The notes beneath the pieces were generated by a model. It had not been told where the DNA came from. It saw only the letters and a list, made by a program, of their open reading frames with translations, and searched no databases. From assembly GCA_021797525.1 (NCBI GenBank), contig JAJZZQ010000032.1, positions 1-9,320 of the forward strand: a stretch of DNA of 9,320 nucleotides. Direction: 5' to 3'. Origin of the DNA: Thermoplasmata archaeon. Its GTDB lineage: Archaea; Thermoplasmatota; Thermoplasmata; Thermoplasmatales; Thermoplasmataceae. Below are positions 1-6,658 of the stretch, piece after piece (the first letter of the stretch is position 1; every line of letters begins with the position of its first letter). Position numbers and translations under genes: made by a program.

Positions 1-401
1 TTTACAAGTGAATCCTGTAAATGAAGGAGATCATCAACCAGTATGGAATAAAAGTCCTTCAACTGAAGGGCAGTTGCGGTATCTATGATATCATTCGATG
101 TGAGCCCATAATGGACATAGGAGGCACCCTTTCCACTGACTTCCCCCAGAGCCCTTATAAGAGCCATCATATCATGCTTTGTCTCTTTTTCAATCTCTTT
201 TATCCTTTCTACCCTGACCTTTCCTGATTTGACCGCATCAGATATGCTCTCATATGCCTCTCGGGGGATCAGATTGAACTCCGCTTCAGCCTGGGAAGCT
301 GCCATCTCTATCTTAAGGAGATACTGAATCCTCTGCTCCTCGCAGAATATCTTCTTTACCTCCTCCCGTCCGTATCTGTAATCAATAGGAGAAACTATCA
401 C
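1..401 (-). CDS. purB: Adenylosuccinate lyase, N-terminal part (runs off left edge)
   Basis: This is the first 133 codons of PurB, the cytosolic enzyme that eliminates fumarate from SAICAR and from adenylosuccinate in purine and AMP synthesis. Translating the minus strand gives an N terminus MIVSPIDYRYG, which matches the usual start of archaeal and bacterial PurB. Around residues 71-80 is EKETKHDMMA, containing the conserved histidine (about His76) that helps bind substrate and take part in catalysis. Around residues 96-106 is VHYGLTSNDII, a hallmark of the fumarase/aspartase-like superfamily substrate site. The family is normally about 430-480 residues, so about 30% is visible; the catalytic serine loop lies outside the window. 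I chose the GTG at 399-401 because it gives the family-like N terminus and has a TATA-like element about 27 bases upstream. An in-frame GTG at 420-422 would add seven residues. The gene is divergent from the pilin-like gene. Family assignment is very secure; the start is moderately secure. Confidence 0.95.
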   Translation of the reverse strand, partial: MIVSPIDYRYGREEVKKIFCEEQRIQYLLKIEMAASQAEAEFNLIPREAYESISDAVKSGKVRVERIKEIEKETKHDMMALIRALGEVSGKGASYVHYGLTSNDIIDTATALQLKDFYSILVDDLLHLQDSLV

Positions 402-425
402 TTCATAACTATATTTATTCACACA

Positions 426-431
426 ATATAA
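426..431 (-). promoter_or_regulatory. TATA-like box for purB
   Basis: Read on the minus strand the sequence is TTATAT within GATTATATTG. Its centre lies about 27 bases before the GTG at 401, the spacing expected between an archaeal TATA box and the start of a leaderless transcript. This agrees with the start chosen for purB. It is inferred from position and composition only. Confidence 0.45.
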
Positions 432-544
432 TCTATTTCACTGGCAATTTCTGGTGATGAAACATCAGAAGTCATTGGAAAATTAATGCTCCATAGAATT
501 CAAAGAATTGTGAAAATCACCCAGAGATCCGAAGGGGAGCTGGC

Positions 545-652
545 ATGATTATAAATAATGAGTACATTTCAAACTTCTGTAGTCAGATTTATCACAGAAA
601 TCCTGCCAGGCGAAATTTGAGAATCTTATTGCTACCTGAGAAAAATAATTAA
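545..652 (+). CDS. Possible 35-residue small protein, unrecognised
   Basis: A short frame starts with ATG at 545, five bases after a purine-rich GGGGAG (534-539) that could act as a Shine-Dalgarno site. It reads MIINNEYISNF and ends in LLLPEKNN. It overlaps the stop of an even shorter frame (486-548) by ATGA, the arrangement seen in translationally coupled genes. There is no recognisable domain, signal peptide or membrane segment, although the middle is basic (two or three adjacent Arg). A frame this short arises easily by chance in a sequence of this composition. The ribosome-binding site and the coupling are the only support, so treat it as a candidate only. Confidence 0.15.
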   Translation: MIINNEYISNFCSQIYHRNPARRNLRILLLPEKNN

Positions 653-680
653 ATATGTGGATATTAACTCGGTTAATACC

Positions 681-688
681 TATAGTAT
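681..688 (+). promoter_or_regulatory. TATA-like box for the pilin-like gene
   Basis: TATAGTAT lies with its centre about 29 bases before the TTG at 714, fitting a leaderless or very short-leader transcript. It sits inside a small dyad (AATAC at 675-679 and GTATT at 685-689). An alternative A/T-rich element (AATTAAATATG, about 646-656) lies further upstream and would give a longer leader. Confidence 0.4.
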
Positions 689-713
689 TCAATAGAGGGC
701 AGGTTGCTGGATT

Positions 714-1676
714 TTGAAAGTTGTCAGGAATAGGCTGGAAGATCCCGCTGTGGCGGAAATAATTGGGGCTATTCTGTTATTCGGGATAGCAATTACTCTA
801 GTGACAAGCTATCTTGCATGGTATGTACCTACATCCCAGACGAACAACGAATTATCATTTGTTCGTAACTCGGACATAGATATGTCTTCCCTGTCTGATC
901 AGATCCACTCCTATACATCAGGATCTCAGATAGTTCAGAGCTATGACCTGGGAATAGCAGGGACATTTCCAATAATACCCGCTCAGGACACTCAGCTTTC
1001 TGTTACTAACGCCTCATCATTTTCTTACAGCATATCATATTCCGTAAGTTCAGAACTCCAGAATTACACGGGTGTTGTCCACTATTACAATTTTACCGTT
1101 TCTGATTCCCAGTCGGGAGCTGTAGTGGAATCTGCCCCGCTTCAATACATTGATGAAAATTCCCTTTATGGCACAGACGGGTTCATGATACAGACTTACC
1201 ATGATATCCCGGCTTCTGTTTCTGGGCCACTGCCGATCACATTATCGAAGAGCGGGGGAAAACTTAACCTAACCGGACAGGTGGTTGGGTTCAGATCAAA
1301 CGGAGTCAGCTATTCATCAACAACCTCAGAAACACTGGTTCTGAATCCATACTCTTACCAGCCAATCGACATGACTAACGGCACTTTCACCTCAATGAAT
1401 GGAAGCATATCTCTGGTTAAGGCACTTTATATTAGAGCTTTGAATTACACACTCACAACACCTTACAGCAATTCGATGGTTCTCTTTCTTTATAGGGGGA
1501 TGAATGGTACACTTCTAAATTCCACAAAGATTCTTTCTCTGTCCAGCTGGTATTCTTCTGGCGGATACCTGAAAGTTTCCACTAACCATAGGTCAATATA
1601 TATAACGGAAGCAGCAAGCGTCCTGTCAATTAACAGCATAATATTTGATTCTCTTGGCCTCCAGGTTGCGTCATAG
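714..1676 (+). CDS. Archaeal type IV pilin-like secreted/membrane-anchored glycoprotein
   Basis: A 320-residue protein with a short basic N terminus (Lys2, Arg5, Arg7) followed by an EDPAVAEIIGAILLFGIAIT stretch and a hydrophobic helix to about residue 37. This resembles the N-terminal domain of archaeal type IV pilins and archaellins (class III signal sequence), which a PibD-type peptidase would process near the charged/hydrophobic border. The rest, outside the membrane, is rich in Ser, Thr, Tyr and Asn and contains nine N-X-S/T sequons (such as NAS, NYT, NFT, NLT, NGT, NST), so heavy N-glycosylation is plausible. No cysteine is present and no second membrane helix is evident. TTG is the only reasonable start: the frame is closed by TAG at 693-695 and has no ATG or GTG before the hydrophobic segment. 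It has its own promoter and stands alone. It may be a minor pilin, a surface-layer-associated protein or another secreted protein anchored by the same N-terminal helix; its role is unknown. Confidence 0.7.
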   Translation: MKVVRNRLEDPAVAEIIGAILLFGIAITLVTSYLAWYVPTSQTNNELSFVRNSDIDMSSLSDQIHSYTSGSQIVQSYDLGIAGTFPIIPAQDTQLSVTNASSFSYSISYSVSSELQNYTGVVHYYNFTVSDSQSGAVVESAPLQYIDENSLYGTDGFMIQTYHDIPASVSGPLPITLSKSGGKLNLTGQVVGFRSNGVSYSSTTSETLVLNPYSYQPIDMTNGTFTSMNGSISLVKALYIRALNYTLTTPYSNSMVLFLYRGMNGTLLNSTKILSLSSWYSSGGYLKVSTNHRSIYITEAASVLSINSIIFDSLGLQVAS

Positions 1677-1745
1677 ATCCCAATATAGGAGCCGGATTTC
1701 TTATATAATCCCTGAAATATTTATCTGAATCTTGTTCTGTAAAGG

Positions 1746-1753
1746 TTTTTAAA
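1746..1753 (+). promoter_or_regulatory. TATA-like box for the acyl-CoA synthetase gene
   Basis: TTTTTAAA, preceded by a purine-rich AAAGG that could be a BRE, is centred about 25 bases before the ATG at 1775. No Shine-Dalgarno-like sequence precedes that ATG (the leader is T/C-rich), so a leaderless transcript beginning at or next to the ATG is likely. Confidence 0.55.
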
Positions 1754-1774
1754 TCCTATTTTCCTATCATTTTC

Positions 1775-3373
1775 ATGTTTCAGAAAAAATATGAGCTTAC
1801 AGTGGACAAGATTTTTTATTCCTCTGTGAGAAACAATCCGGACCAGGTTATCTGTTACAAAGACAGAAGAATCACATATCGGGAATTCAGGGAGAAAGTC
1901 TATGCACTTGCCAGAGGTCTTCTGAAAGCAGGTCTGCAGAAAGGGGAAAAGGTTGCAGTTCTAGAATGGGATGACCTGAATTACTTGATGCTCTATTATG
2001 CAATTCCACTCGCTGGAGGAGTTCTGCATACTGTAAATATCAGGTACTCCCCTGAACTTATTTTCTACACGATGCAACATGCCGGTGACAGGATAGTAAT
2101 TATCAGGGATGAGTTTGTGCCACTTATCTCACCGAGCATTGGGCTTTTCCAGGGAGTTAGGACCTGGATAGTTTCCGGTGATTCCGATACACCTTCAGCA
2201 AATATTGATGGGGCTTTATTCCTGGGGAATCTATTTGAAAAGGATGAGTCAATCAAGCTTCCTGAGCTTACTGAAGATGATCTTTGTACCATATTTTACA
2301 CCTCAGGAACCACGGGCATGCCAAAGGGGGTTACATTTACCCACAGGCAGATAATCCTTCACACACTGGGTATGGCCGTGGCACTCTCTGATGAACCTAT
2401 AAATCTGAAGAGCACAGATGTCATAATGCCAATAGTGCCCATGTTCCATGTCCATTCGTGGGGAGTTCCTTACATGGCTATTATGAAGGGTATGAAGTAT
2501 GTCCTACCCGGAAGGTATGATTTCGATTCACTGCCTTCTCTGATGGAAAAGGAAAAGGTCACTATCAGTATGATGGTGCCTTCAATTCTTTACATGCTGA
2601 TGGCAAAAAAAGAGAATCAGGAAATTCTGAAAAAACTGAATCTCAGGGTTATAATCGGCGGTGGTGCCCTCCCAAAGGGACTGGCGGAAAAAGCAAGATC
2701 ACTTGGCATGGAGGTTGGTGCAGGCTATGGAATGTCCGAGACCGCACCTATTCTCACTCTCGGCCTGTATACAACAGAGGTCATGTCAATGTCTGATTCC
2801 CAGAAGGAGAGTTTCAGAATAAAGACAGGGGTACCAATACCTCTGGTGGATCTCAGGGTTGTAGGCAGGGATGGGAAAGATGTGCCTTATGACGGCAAAA
2901 GTATAGGCGAAATCGTTGTAAGGGCACCATGGCTTACGTCAGAATACTTCAATGATCCAGAAAACACCAAAAAGCTCTGGAAGAATGACTGGCTGAATAC
3001 AGGTGACCTTGCGGTAGTCGACGATCATGGTTACATAAACATAGTGGACAGGGAGAAGGATGCCATCAAATCTGGGGGTGAATTCATTCCAACTCTGATA
3101 CTTGAAGACGTTATAAGCACATATCCTGGAGTTGCAGAGGTTGCAGTAGTTGCGAGAAGGGACGAGAAGTGGGGAGAAAGGCCGGTGGCATTCATTTCTG
3201 GCCTTAAAGAGCTGAACAAAGAAGCCTTAAGAGGGCACCTTATGAACTATGTTCAGTCAGGAAGAATCTCAAAATTCTGGATACCGGATGATTTCTTCCA
3301 GATTGAGTCCTTCAATAAAACAAGCACAGGGAAGATTGACAAGAGATCACTGAGGGCTAGCCTTTCATCCTGA
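1775..3373 (+). CDS. AMP-forming acyl-CoA synthetase, medium-chain (AlkK-like) type
   Basis: A 532-residue ANL-superfamily adenylating enzyme that activates a fatty or other carboxylic acid with ATP to an acyl-AMP and then an acyl-CoA. Motifs in order are: the phosphate-binding loop YTSGTTGMPKGV (175-186); PMFHVHSWG near 222-230; the acyl/adenine-pocket motif GYGMSETAP (317-325); the ribose-binding NTGD (Asp411); the hinge segment DREKDAIKSGGEF (425-437); and the C-terminal STGK with catalytic Lys520. The length is full for the family. The SGGEF segment and the HVHSWG region look most like AlkK-type medium-chain synthetases, but the true substrate cannot be read from sequence. It has its own leaderless-type promoter. 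Its last 9 bases overlap the 3' end of the convergent epimerase gene. No beta-oxidation or isoprenoid genes lie beside it to suggest a pathway. Confidence 0.93.
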   Translation: MFQKKYELTVDKIFYSSVRNNPDQVICYKDRRITYREFREKVYALARGLLKAGLQKGEKVAVLEWDDLNYLMLYYAIPLAGGVLHTVNIRYSPELIFYTMQHAGDRIVIIRDEFVPLISPSIGLFQGVRTWIVSGDSDTPSANIDGALFLGNLFEKDESIKLPELTEDDLCTIFYTSGTTGMPKGVTFTHRQIILHTLGMAVALSDEPINLKSTDVIMPIVPMFHVHSWGVPYMAIMKGMKYVLPGRYDFDSLPSLMEKEKVTISMMVPSILYMLMAKKENQEILKKLNLRVIIGGGALPKGLAEKARSLGMEVGAGYGMSETAPILTLGLYTTEVMSMSDSQKESFRIKTGVPIPLVDLRVVGRDGKDVPYDGKSIGEIVVRAPWLTSEYFNDPENTKKLWKNDWLNTGDLAVVDDHGYINIVDREKDAIKSGGEFIPTLILEDVISTYPGVAEVAVVARRDEKWGERPVAFISGLKELNKEALRGHLMNYVQSGRISKFWIPDDFFQIESFNKTSTGKIDKRSLRASLSS

Positions 3374-4135
3374 GCTTTGAACTGCCTTCACCACTTCCCT
3401 TATCCCATCATCAATGTGGATAAAGGAATCCAGGAGTGGTTTGGCAGCGTGAAGATCTTCAGCTTCAGGAAGAACGTAAGGCTTCGTTTCAGTGGCAATT
3501 TTTTTGCCTGTTATAGTTTCTACCTTCCTCAGTAGTTCCATAACTGAGGTTCCTGTACCTGTTCCCACCTCCAGCTCTCTTTCGGTGTATCTACCCATTA
3601 TTGTGTTAAGGATTATTTTAGAGACATCCCTTACATGAATGAAATCTCTTCTATGGCTGCCATCCCCGTAAATCACTGCAGAGGAGCCTTCCGCTGCAGC
3701 CTTTGAGAAAAGATATACAGCTCCTTTTCTGCTTGTTGGCCCGTAGACATTGTAAAACTTAAGTATATATGAACCAGTGCCGAACAGGTTATTGTAAAGA
3801 TTTAACCATTCAACTATCTGTTTTTTGGAAAGAGAATATGGGTTCGTTGCCTCCATAACTGAACCTGAGGTAGGAAATATCATGACTGACCCGTCAATTC
3901 TAGATTTCTCTATTAGTTTCATGGAAAGACCCATGTTGTCCTCATAATATTCATAGGGCTTCTCAAGAGATTTTCTTATTAGAGTTCTGGCTGCAAGATG
4001 AACTATGAAATCATATGTTTCGGCGGGAAAGGCATCTCCAAGATCAAAACCATGAACGCTGAGCCCTGACTCTTTCAGATCAGAATATACCTGAGTACCT
4101 ATGAACCCCTTATGGCCTGTGACAAGAACCTTCAT
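3365..4135 (-). CDS. NAD-dependent nucleotide-sugar epimerase/dehydratase (extended SDR)
   Basis: A 256-residue extended short-chain dehydrogenase/reductase. The N terminus MKVLVTGHKGFIG carries the Rossmann GxxGxxG motif (Gly7, Gly10, Gly13), and Asp31 ends the second strand as in NAD(H)-binding members. HLAAR (46-50) matches the usual HLAA motif. Thr89/Ser90 with Tyr100-x3-Lys104 form the catalytic set. NVYGP (129-133) and GDGSHRRDFIHVRDV (157-171) are typical of nucleotide-sugar 4-epimerases and 4,6-dehydratases. It is compact compared with the usual 300-330 residues, mainly by shortening of the C-terminal substrate-binding part, yet all catalytic motifs remain, so it is probably intact. 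It is divergent from a membrane glycosyltransferase gene, which suggests a role in making a sugar donor for surface polysaccharide or glycan. UDP-glucose 4-epimerase-like activity is possible; specificity cannot be assigned. Confidence 0.88.
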   Translation of the reverse strand: MKVLVTGHKGFIGTQVYSDLKESGLSVHGFDLGDAFPAETYDFIVHLAARTLIRKSLEKPYEYYEDNMGLSMKLIEKSRIDGSVMIFPTSGSVMEATNPYSLSKKQIVEWLNLYNNLFGTGSYILKFYNVYGPTSRKGAVYLFSKAAAEGSSAVIYGDGSHRRDFIHVRDVSKIILNTIMGRYTERELEVGTGTGTSVMELLRKVETITGKKIATETKPYVLPEAEDLHAAKPLLDSFIHIDDGIREVVKAVQSSG

Positions 4136-4267
4136 TGTTTTCCTTTCTTTATGTTAATTGATCTATTAATTTTAATCTCAATTTCTGTCTGCCTTGGATG
4201 TCTATCAAGGAAAAAATGAAAGAATGCACCAAAACTCTTTAATAATGAGAGAAGATGAAAAAGAGAC
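4136..4267. promoter_or_regulatory. Divergent promoter region, epimerase / glycosyltransferase
   Basis: These 132 A/T-rich bases hold the control elements of both neighbours. For the plus-strand glycosyltransferase, TTTAATAAT (4238-4246) is centred about 26 bases before its TTG start. For the minus-strand epimerase, an A/T dyad TTAAT/ATTAA (4154-4158 and 4165-4169) lies at the expected TATA position, about 26 bases before the ATG at 4135, and a weak AAAGGA precedes that ATG. No gene is evident within it. Confidence 0.5.
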
Positions 4268-5485
4268 TTGATCCTATTCACACTGTACCTGGTACTGGCT
4301 GCACTGACACTCACTTCATTGATCTATTTTCTAGTCAATGCAATAATCTCCTGGAAATATTCCAAGCCAATGGAGAAAGTCGAGTCCAGGCCGGAGGATA
4401 TAACTATCCTTGTTCCGGTATATAACGAAGACCCGGAAATTTTTAACGAGTGCATGCAGGCTGCAAAGGATCAGGGATGCCCTGTAATAGTTGTCGGTGA
4501 CTCCTGTGATGAGCCATATAGAAGTATTGCAGAAAAGCATGGAGCCAGATTTATTCTGCAGGAGATCAGAGGGGGTCAGAAAAAGGCAATTGAAAGAGGC
4601 ATGCATGAAGTTTCAACCCCTTTGACTTTGCTTATAGACAGCGATACTATACTCCCAGATGGTGCAGCTGTGGCAATGGCATCAAACTTCAGGCCAGAGG
4701 TAGGTGGCGTAGGCCCAAATCTGGTTGTGAAGAACACTGGACAGCCTCAGGCTTATGGGGCAGAATTCATAGAAAGATCAAGGGAGGTTGTTTACAGGGC
4801 TATGTCTGTGCATAATGCTGTATTGCACCTTGATGGAGCATGCATAATGTACAGGACAGAGATAATCAAACCACTTATCCTTTCAGGAGAATTTGCCAAT
4901 CTGAGGGTTGCTGGAAAGCATACAATGCTTGGTGAAGACTGGCAGCTTGCCATGCATACGATTCAGAGTGGATACAAGCTGGTGAAGGATTATGATGTCG
5001 AAGTAATAACCTACCCACAGAAAACAATGAAGAAGTTTTTCCTTCAGAATATTAGGTGGTCAAGGTCCGAGTGGATACGATTCGGCCGTGAACTTAAAAC
5101 AGGGAATGTATTCAAGGCTGGAAAATTCTACTCTTTTGAACTTATTTATTCATACATGCTTCCTCTTATAGCACTGGCATTGATTCTCATAAGGGTATAT
5201 GCTTTCTTCTCCAATCTCTCAGGCCCTGAATTCCTTCTTGATGTCATCAGAGGAGCTTTCCTCCTGAACAAAGGTGAACTTTCCTCCATTCTTTACGGCA
5301 AAATATCCTTTGGAATGGGAAGTGATATCGGTTCATTCATTTTCCTTGGCACTGTTTTAAGCAATATCAAGAAAGAAAGGCTAAGGACACTTGGGTACGG
5401 CGCCCTGGCTTCCGGAATACTCTTTGTGACAATGATATACGGCCTTTTGACATTCTGGAAGACCACAAAGTGGCTTACCCGATAA
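4268..5485 (+). CDS. Membrane-bound processive family 2 glycosyltransferase
   Basis: A 405-residue integral membrane glycosyltransferase with the fold and motifs of GT2 hyaluronan/cellulose-synthase-like enzymes, which transfer sugars from nucleotide-sugar donors to a growing chain at the cytoplasmic face. A membrane helix covers about residues 3-25. VPVYNE (49-54) opens the GT-A domain, followed by a nucleotide-contacting Asp (about Asp78), DSD (124-126) for metal and donor binding, GED (222-224) with the likely catalytic Asp224, and QNIRW (260-264), the QxxRW acceptor-site motif. C-terminal hydrophobic segments lie near 290-315, 352-365 (weak) and 375-396. The TTG start at 4268 is favoured because the in-frame TGA at 4256-4258 blocks extension, no ATG precedes the first helix, and a TATA-like box lies 26 bases upstream. 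With the divergent epimerase it probably contributes to surface polysaccharide or glycolipid; the product sugar is unknown. Confidence 0.85.
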   Translation: MILFTLYLVLAALTLTSLIYFLVNAIISWKYSKPMEKVESRPEDITILVPVYNEDPEIFNECMQAAKDQGCPVIVVGDSCDEPYRSIAEKHGARFILQEIRGGQKKAIERGMHEVSTPLTLLIDSDTILPDGAAVAMASNFRPEVGGVGPNLVVKNTGQPQAYGAEFIERSREVVYRAMSVHNAVLHLDGACIMYRTEIIKPLILSGEFANLRVAGKHTMLGEDWQLAMHTIQSGYKLVKDYDVEVITYPQKTMKKFFLQNIRWSRSEWIRFGRELKTGNVFKAGKFYSFELIYSYMLPLIALALILIRVYAFFSNLSGPEFLLDVIRGAFLLNKGELSSILYGKISFGMGSDIGSFIFLGTVLSNIKKERLRTLGYGALASGILFVTMIYGLLTFWKTTKWLTR

Positions 5486-5489
5486 TCTG

Positions 5490-5508
5490 TTTTGCAAATT
5501 CTGCAAAA
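5490..5508. repeat. 19-base dyad upstream of ftsZ, candidate operator
   Basis: Perfect 7-base arms TTTTGCA (5490-5496) and TGCAAAA (5502-5508) are separated by five bases. The right arm ends two bases before the TATA-like box of ftsZ, so a protein bound here would cover the BRE/TATA zone. The dyad begins five bases after the stop codon of the glycosyltransferase. Function is inferred from symmetry and position. Confidence 0.45.
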
Positions 5509-5510
5509 TC

Positions 5511-5517
5511 TATTTAT
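5511..5517 (+). promoter_or_regulatory. TATA-like box for ftsZ
   Basis: TATTTAT, centred at 5514, is 20 bases before the ATG at 5534 and 29 before the ATG at 5543. It implies that ftsZ has its own promoter rather than depending wholly on the glycosyltransferase transcript. It also argues against the TTG at 5492, which lies upstream of the box. Confidence 0.45.
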
Positions 5518-5533
5518 CTTGAAGGGTTTACCA

Positions 5534-6607
5534 ATGCAGGAGATGAGTGATATCACTTTTGACGAAGAGGACGATGACTTCGCAACTTCCGAAGAGGAGC
5601 TGAAGGATTACCTTGAAAAGCTCAGGGTAAAGATCAACATATTCGGGGCAGGGGGAGCTGGATCGAACACAATCAACAGACTCATGAAGGAAGGCATAAA
5701 TGGCTCAACACTTATAGCCTGTAATACTGACGCAAAACATCTCCTGAAGATAAAGGCCAATCACAAAATCCTTTTGGGAAAAAATCTCACGAGAGGCCTG
5801 GGCTCAGGTGCAGAACCAAAGGTAGGTGAACAGTCCGCAAAAGAATCAGACAGGGACATTATGAAATATCTGTCAGGGACAAACATTGTTTTCATAACCG
5901 CTGGCCTTGGGGGAGGGACTGGAACAGGGGCAGCACCCTATATTGCTTCAAGGGCAAAGGATAGCAATGTTCTCTCTATATCAGTGGTAACGCTTCCATT
6001 CAAATCCGAGGGCAGAAAAAGAATGGAGAATGCAGAATACGGGCTTTCAAGGCTATTGAGGAACTCTGACAGCGTAATAATAATACCCAATGATAAGCTC
6101 CTTGAGCTTGTCCCGGATCTGCCGCTTGAGAAGGCATTCCGTTTTGCGGATGAGATCATAGTAAAGTCCATTACTGGAATATCCGACCTTGTAACTAAAC
6201 CGGGCCTGATCAACCTGGATTTCAATGACCTTAGGACTGTAATGAAGAATTCAGGCCTTGCCATGATAGGGATGGGGATGTCTGATGACGAGGCTGGTGA
6301 AAGAATAGAAAAGGCTGTTGAAAAAGCAATAAATTCGCCGTTTCTTAATCTGGACCTTTCTGGGGCCACTGGCGTCATCATCAACGTGACAGGGGGCAGA
6401 GATCTTCAGCTTGAAGAGGCCAGCAGCGCAGTGGAGATGATAAGGAAAAAAGTGGGAAAACATGCCAGGATTATATGGGGTGCTACTGTTGATCAGAAAT
6501 ATGACGGCACAGTGGAAATACTCATAGTTGCCACCGGTTTGCCAAACCCATATAGAAGAGTGGATTCAGATAGGAACAATGAAGACGATATTGATACAGT
6601 CTCCTAA
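5534..6607 (+). CDS. ftsZ: Cell division GTPase FtsZ
   Basis: A 357-residue tubulin homologue that polymerises with GTP into the division ring at mid-cell. After an acidic N-terminal extension (about residues 1-30, with runs of Asp and Glu) come the nucleotide-binding GAGGAGSN (38-45), NTDAKHL near 64-70, the tubulin-signature GGGTGTG (126-132) and the T7-loop NLDFND (227-232), whose Asp residues complete the GTPase site of the next subunit in a filament. The C-terminal domain is complete. The short tail (RRVDSDRNNEDDIDTVS) is acidic and shows no bacterial-type FtsA/ZipA-binding peptide. The frame opens further upstream with a TTG at 5492, but that lies before the TATA-like box, so ATG 5534 or ATG 5543 is more likely. 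I cannot say whether this is the FtsZ1 or FtsZ2 paralogue. It is unusually close (48 bases) to a glycosyltransferase gene and is followed by carbon-metabolism genes. Confidence 0.96.
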   Translation: MQEMSDITFDEEDDDFATSEEELKDYLEKLRVKINIFGAGGAGSNTINRLMKEGINGSTLIACNTDAKHLLKIKANHKILLGKNLTRGLGSGAEPKVGEQSAKESDRDIMKYLSGTNIVFITAGLGGGTGTGAAPYIASRAKDSNVLSISVVTLPFKSEGRKRMENAEYGLSRLLRNSDSVIIIPNDKLLELVPDLPLEKAFRFADEIIVKSITGISDLVTKPGLINLDFNDLRTVMKNSGLAMIGMGMSDDEAGERIEKAVEKAINSPFLNLDLSGATGVIINVTGGRDLQLEEASSAVEMIRKKVGKHARIIWGATVDQKYDGTVEILIVATGLPNPYRRVDSDRNNEDDIDTVS

Positions 6608-6632
6608 TTAGCTTGGCCTGTTAAAAAATTAA

Positions 6633-6638
6633 TTTAAA
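6633..6638 (+). promoter_or_regulatory. TATA-like box for the transketolase-transaldolase operon
   Basis: TTTAAA within AATTTAAACA is the most TATA-like element between ftsZ and the transketolase gene. A start site about 26 bases downstream would fall near 6662, giving a leader of roughly 36 bases that contains a Shine-Dalgarno-like GGAG. This differs from the leaderless pattern of the other promoters in the window. Confidence 0.45.
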
Positions 6639-6658
6639 CATCGTGGGAATTCAGGTAT

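Larger units (their letters stand above)
402..713. other. Divergent intergenic region, 312 bases
   Basis: This region separates purB (minus) from the pilin-like gene (plus) and must hold both promoters. TATA-like elements are visible near 426-431 (minus) and 681-688 (plus). It has no tRNA-like or rRNA-like structure that I can see. Two tiny plus-strand reading frames occur. One, at 486-548, encodes 20 residues, and its frame is open back to 432 without an ATG. The other, at 545-652, encodes 35 residues; the two overlap by ATGA. A tiny minus-strand frame (419-475, 18 residues) also lies just before purB. None resembles a family I recognise, so most of the region could be non-coding or the worn remains of a gene. 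Confidence 0.6.

Noticed and set aside
21..227. Plus-strand frame of 68 codons at the left edge
   Set aside because: It lies wholly inside the minus-strand purB coding region, whose translation has unmistakable PurB motifs; the plus-strand product has no family resemblance.
1694..1711. GGATT/AATCC inverted repeat after the pilin-like gene
   Set aside because: Five-base arms around an eight-base spacer, with no T-run after it; too weak to call a terminator or operator.
4132..4314. Minus-strand frame of 60 codons across the epimerase/glycosyltransferase promoter region
   Set aside because: It runs into the start of the glycosyltransferase on the opposite strand, covers the inferred promoters of both genes, and has no recognisable domain or ribosome-binding site.
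5492..5533. TTG-initiated 14-residue extension of FtsZ
   Set aside because: The TTG lies upstream of the TATA-like box and inside the dyad, so it would not be on the transcript from that promoter, and the added residues are unlike FtsZ N termini.
5938..6384. Minus-strand frame of 148 codons inside ftsZ
   Set aside because: It is antisense to the most conserved part of FtsZ, and its composition (Ser/Arg/Pro-rich) is what antisense reading of conserved coding sequence produces.
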